From assembly GCA_014706295.1 (NCBI GenBank), contig JACSVZ010000007.1:58232975-58296974 (forward strand): 64,000 bases of DNA, in the 5' to 3' direction. Source of the DNA: Lycocorax pyrrhopterus obiensis. Its lineage: Eukaryota; Chordata; Aves; Passeriformes; Paradisaeidae. The position numbers and the translations under genes are program-made. Positions within the stretch are counted from its first letter, which is position 1, and each line of letters starts with the position of its first letter. Below the pieces are notes generated by a model. That model was not told the origin of the DNA. It made no database searches and was given only the letters and a program-made list of their open reading frames with translations. Below are positions 60,463 through 64,000 of this stretch, piece by piece.

Positions 60463-63400
60463 TTTACCTTACAACTTCTCATACCAAATTCTTGCCAAAA
60501 TTTCTTATCAACACATACAGTCAATTAATGGAGATGGAGAGCAGGAAATGCCGTCCAGAGTTCTCCCTGCAATGATCAAACACAACCAAGTGTCGCTCCA
60601 CACAATTCCCCCTTTCCAAGCAAAACTCCATTAGAATTTCAGAACTGGGTATGCCCAAAAGCCACATAAATCACCCTGGGATGGTACAGCACAGACCTCC
60701 AGTGTGCTGAAACTGATGCCTCACCAGGGGCTAATCAAAGGATCTCTTGGCTGTGTCTACATTGACATGGCAGTGCAAAAAGGAAAACTAAAATAAATAG
60801 CTAACTCAAGTTCTACATCAGAGATAGGATCCTGAGCCTTATAAAACCAGGTTCCCTGTAACTGCCTCCCGTCTCTGTAGCTCAAGAGGTGACCTGCACA
60901 ATATTCATCGTATGGCACACGTGGAGGGGTCATGTGTTAAAGCTCTGAAAGAATGGATGGACCAGAGGATGCTGTGATGTTCTGTACACCTGACAGTGGG
61001 AGGTCTGTCATCCTTGAGCCAAGAGTCCTTCCATCCTCAGAGTGACACTGCTCCCCACAAATTGTTCTGGGCTGAGGTACACCCTTACTAAAATCTCTTT
61101 ATAATCAAGAATTTTGGACCATAAATCCCTCCACTCTGACAAACACAGGAAGTGACACCCAGAAATCAGCCCTGGAAGGAGGTAGCTTTTGGGAGGAGAA
61201 GTATGCAAGTAGTGGTTTCCCTTTTCACTTGTCAGAATCTGATTTCTGTGTTGATTATGTGTTTGACACAGAGACAGGTCTCAGTAATTAATATCTTGTG
61301 TCAAGCTCATCTTACAGGGCTGAAATAAATAACGTGAGTGCCACTGTGGTTCATTTGAACTACTGAACTCTGCATCATTTTCAGAAGGAGAATGCAGGCT
61401 GACTGTATTTACAGGGCAGAAAGCACTGGAAACCACCTATTTGTTTTCCTGAGAGCTTTCCTAGGGCACACATCTGCACAGATTCGATTTACAAAGGATT
61501 TTTGAAAGCCAGGATACCACTCTAAAGTGCACTGTGAAGCACTATGAAGATATCAGACCTGCTATTTTGTAAAAGGAATACATATTCTTCCTGGTCCCTC
61601 TGGAGACAATCTGCTTTGTACCTGCTTTGCTCCTCACCTTTTCAGTGCTCCTCTTCTTGGACTCCAAATACTTCTCAGATTTCCTTGACTTGTTTAATAC
61701 CCACAGGACCACGTGTGGGCTACATATTTGTCCCTAAAAAACACTTGACTGATCATTTCCTCAGGCCTTTCATGAGCTGCAACATCTGCAGTGCAAGAAC
61801 AGTAAAGGTAGTGAGAAACCATGCAAAAATCTGTTCCTTTCCTTTCAAGAATATCTGAGCCAAGGAAGCCTCATGCTCAGAATATGGCTGTTCCCCATAT
61901 GAGGAACTCAAGTTGCCTTAAAAGGCATAAAGCAAGTGTAAAATCCTGCAGTGAATCAGAAGAGGGAAGAGCGAGGGCAGCGGACACCACAGACTAAAAA
62001 GTCAGGCCTCCTGCCCTTCAGAAGTCATAGAAAATGGGGATGAAAGCAATGGGAGAGGAGAGGTGCTTGACAAACTAAGGAGATCAGTGCTTTCCTGACT
62101 CCTTGCTCTCTGTTGGTCGGCAAAGCTCAGCAGGATGAGGTCAGTCCACAGTATCCCCATTTTCAGCCAGACACAAAGGGAATTTTCTGGTTTTACCACA
62201 ACTTTCTAAGGAGTTTGCTGGCTGCAGCTGTCTCTCTTTGGCCGCAATAGTTTCATTATTATGTTTTCTCATGACTTGGTACATTAGTTCCTGAATATTT
62301 CATCTTTTTGCCACATGGTGTGTCCATCCCTAAATACGCAGAAACTGAGTGAGACTTGCAGACAAACTCTTCCCAGACCCAACAGAGGGCACTTGATCCT
62401 GAAGGTGCTGGGGACGGATGGGGAGCACACTTCTTTTGTGTCCTTGTGACAGGTGACATCCAGGCGGCCTAAATTCTGCTCAAGTCCCAGAACTGCTGCA
62501 GCCTGTCTGCTTCCCAGCACTGCTTAACCCTTGAATCTCAGCATGCTCTGAGGTGGGCAGAAGGTTCCTTGTATGTCCACAAGAAAAGGCAACGCTTCCT
62601 TGACTAAACTATTGTGCTTGGGCCTCCAGAGCCCCAAAATGTTATGTTTGGTGAAAGACACACTCAGTAGGGCAGTTGCCTCAACCAACAGTCAGAGGAG
62701 GAAATAACCTCAGCTGCAGGTCTTTGCTTGAAGGGGCTCCATTCCATCTCAGCTGGCTCTGTAAGAGCACCAGAGCCACCTGGCTACTGTGGGATGGGGC
62801 TGCCTGGTGGGTGAGGATGGGGACTTGCCTGCTGCCTTTCCTGGGACATGGAGTAGCCAGGAGAACAGCAATTACAGGGCAGTGGAGGGGCAACTTGGAG
62901 AGAAAGCGACCTTGACTCCCAAATTTGGACACTTAGATGCCTGTGTGGGGTCTGGAGCTGATCCAGCTGGATTTTCTCCTGGCTGTGAGGGCCTCGTGTC
63001 AGATGCTGACAGCTGAGCTACTTCTGTGGTTGGTGCAAGGACAAACTTCAGCACTGCTCAGGAGAGATGAGCCCAATGAACCAGCTGAGGGCAAAACACT
63101 TGCATGGACCTGACATTTACTTTTCAGAAAGTATTTTAATAGATGTTTTATATTTCTGCAGTTTACTTCTGACTAATGATTTGCTTCATGCCCCCAGAAT
63201 TGGGGCAGAAGTCAGACAGGCAGAAACTAATGCAATGAAATTGGTTTAATGTCCTCCACAGCATTGGAATAAAATTTGAACAGTGTGCAACAGAACTACA
63301 GATAGTACATTTATACTGAAGTGGAAGAAAGAAAATTCTTCACTCATCAGGAGTGCCCTAAAATAAGCACAGCAATATCAAAGCCAATTAGGGAGACAGT

Positions 63401-64000
63401 GATGTAATTCAAAGACAAAATAAGGAGCATTCTGTGATGTGGTTTATGAACAATTTATCACCACATTTTGGCTCCATCAGGAATAGAGTCCAATAAGCTA
63501 CTGGCTTCAACTTACCTTTAGATCTCTATATCTGATTCAAAATGATAGAGCCGGGACCTGACAGTGGTGATAAAATGAACTGTTTCTAATTATTCAAGCT
63601 CAACAAAGGGTTTTCTAACAAACACATTGAATATATTAAACTGAATTCATTTTCTTTGATGGATTCCCAGCACTACAAAAATCAGTAGATCAGTGGAGTG
63701 AAAAAAAAGAGAAAAATCTGTGTGTTGAAGTGACAGCATAAATCCATAACCAGATACAGAATTGAAGACCCCCAGCAGCATGGGAAGGGAGCACATTAAG
63801 AAAAACAGAGGATGACCGCTGCCGGAGGAAGGAAAGGAGTGTGGATATTGTGCACCCTTTGCCTAGGGCACCAAATTAAAACAAAATCCCATGTTTACTC
63901 GAAAAGATCATTGCAGCAGTAGAGGACTTTGAAAACCCTGTTTCAGACAAGAGAAACCATGGTGAGTGTGCTGGAGATGCTCAAACTCATCAAATACAAA
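60463..64000. other. Intergenic stretch with no recognised feature
   Basis: No CR1 tail, LTR or convincing exon was recognised to the end of the window. Open frames near 62259-63054 overlap on both strands in GC-richer DNA and look random. Confidence 0.5.

Noticed and set aside
1..64000. tRNA, rRNA, CRISPR array, prokaryotic operon or toxin system
   Set aside because: None was seen; the repeat content and exon structure are those of a bird nuclear genome.

Overview
The window is avian genomic DNA. It carries many 5'-truncated CR1 LINE fragments ending in the GATTCTATGATTCT-type 3' repeat, plus two long terminal repeat (LTR) segments of the kind found in bird endogenous retroviruses. One of these LTRs resembles elements I associate with songbirds. 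A passerine is therefore likely, but that last step is inference. There are no bacterial-style operons, rRNA or tRNA genes, or CRISPR arrays.

Only one gene is certain: the 3'-terminal coding exon of KCNH5 (EAG2, Kv10.2, a voltage-gated potassium channel) on the + strand at 19062-20009. Positions 1-19061 are read as part of its last intron. They hold three antisense CR1 fragments, one short sense CR1 tail, a possible older repeat, a local duplication and simple repeats, and no recognisable upstream KCNH5 exon. After the stop codon come a short 3' UTR with a TA/TG microsatellite and a first poly(A) signal at 20292.

From about 20310 to 64000 the sequence looks intergenic: mostly AT-rich, CpG-poor and without clear genes. 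It contains two sense CR1 tails (26.6 and 34.2 kb) and a partial LTR (47.0 kb). Three CR1 copies cluster at 54.5-57.5 kb, and a solo-LTR-like element with TG...CA ends lies at 59.97-60.46 kb. There are several microsatellites and a perfect 12-bp inverted repeat at 52.6 kb.

Two minus-strand segments look like protein-coding exons of an unrecognised gene: 24061-24336, which is the stronger, and 56105-56250, which is weaker. Both have a polypyrimidine tract and an AG acceptor. If real, they would form a gene or genes convergent with KCNH5. They are the observations most worth checking. I found no new biological system that the sequence alone can establish.
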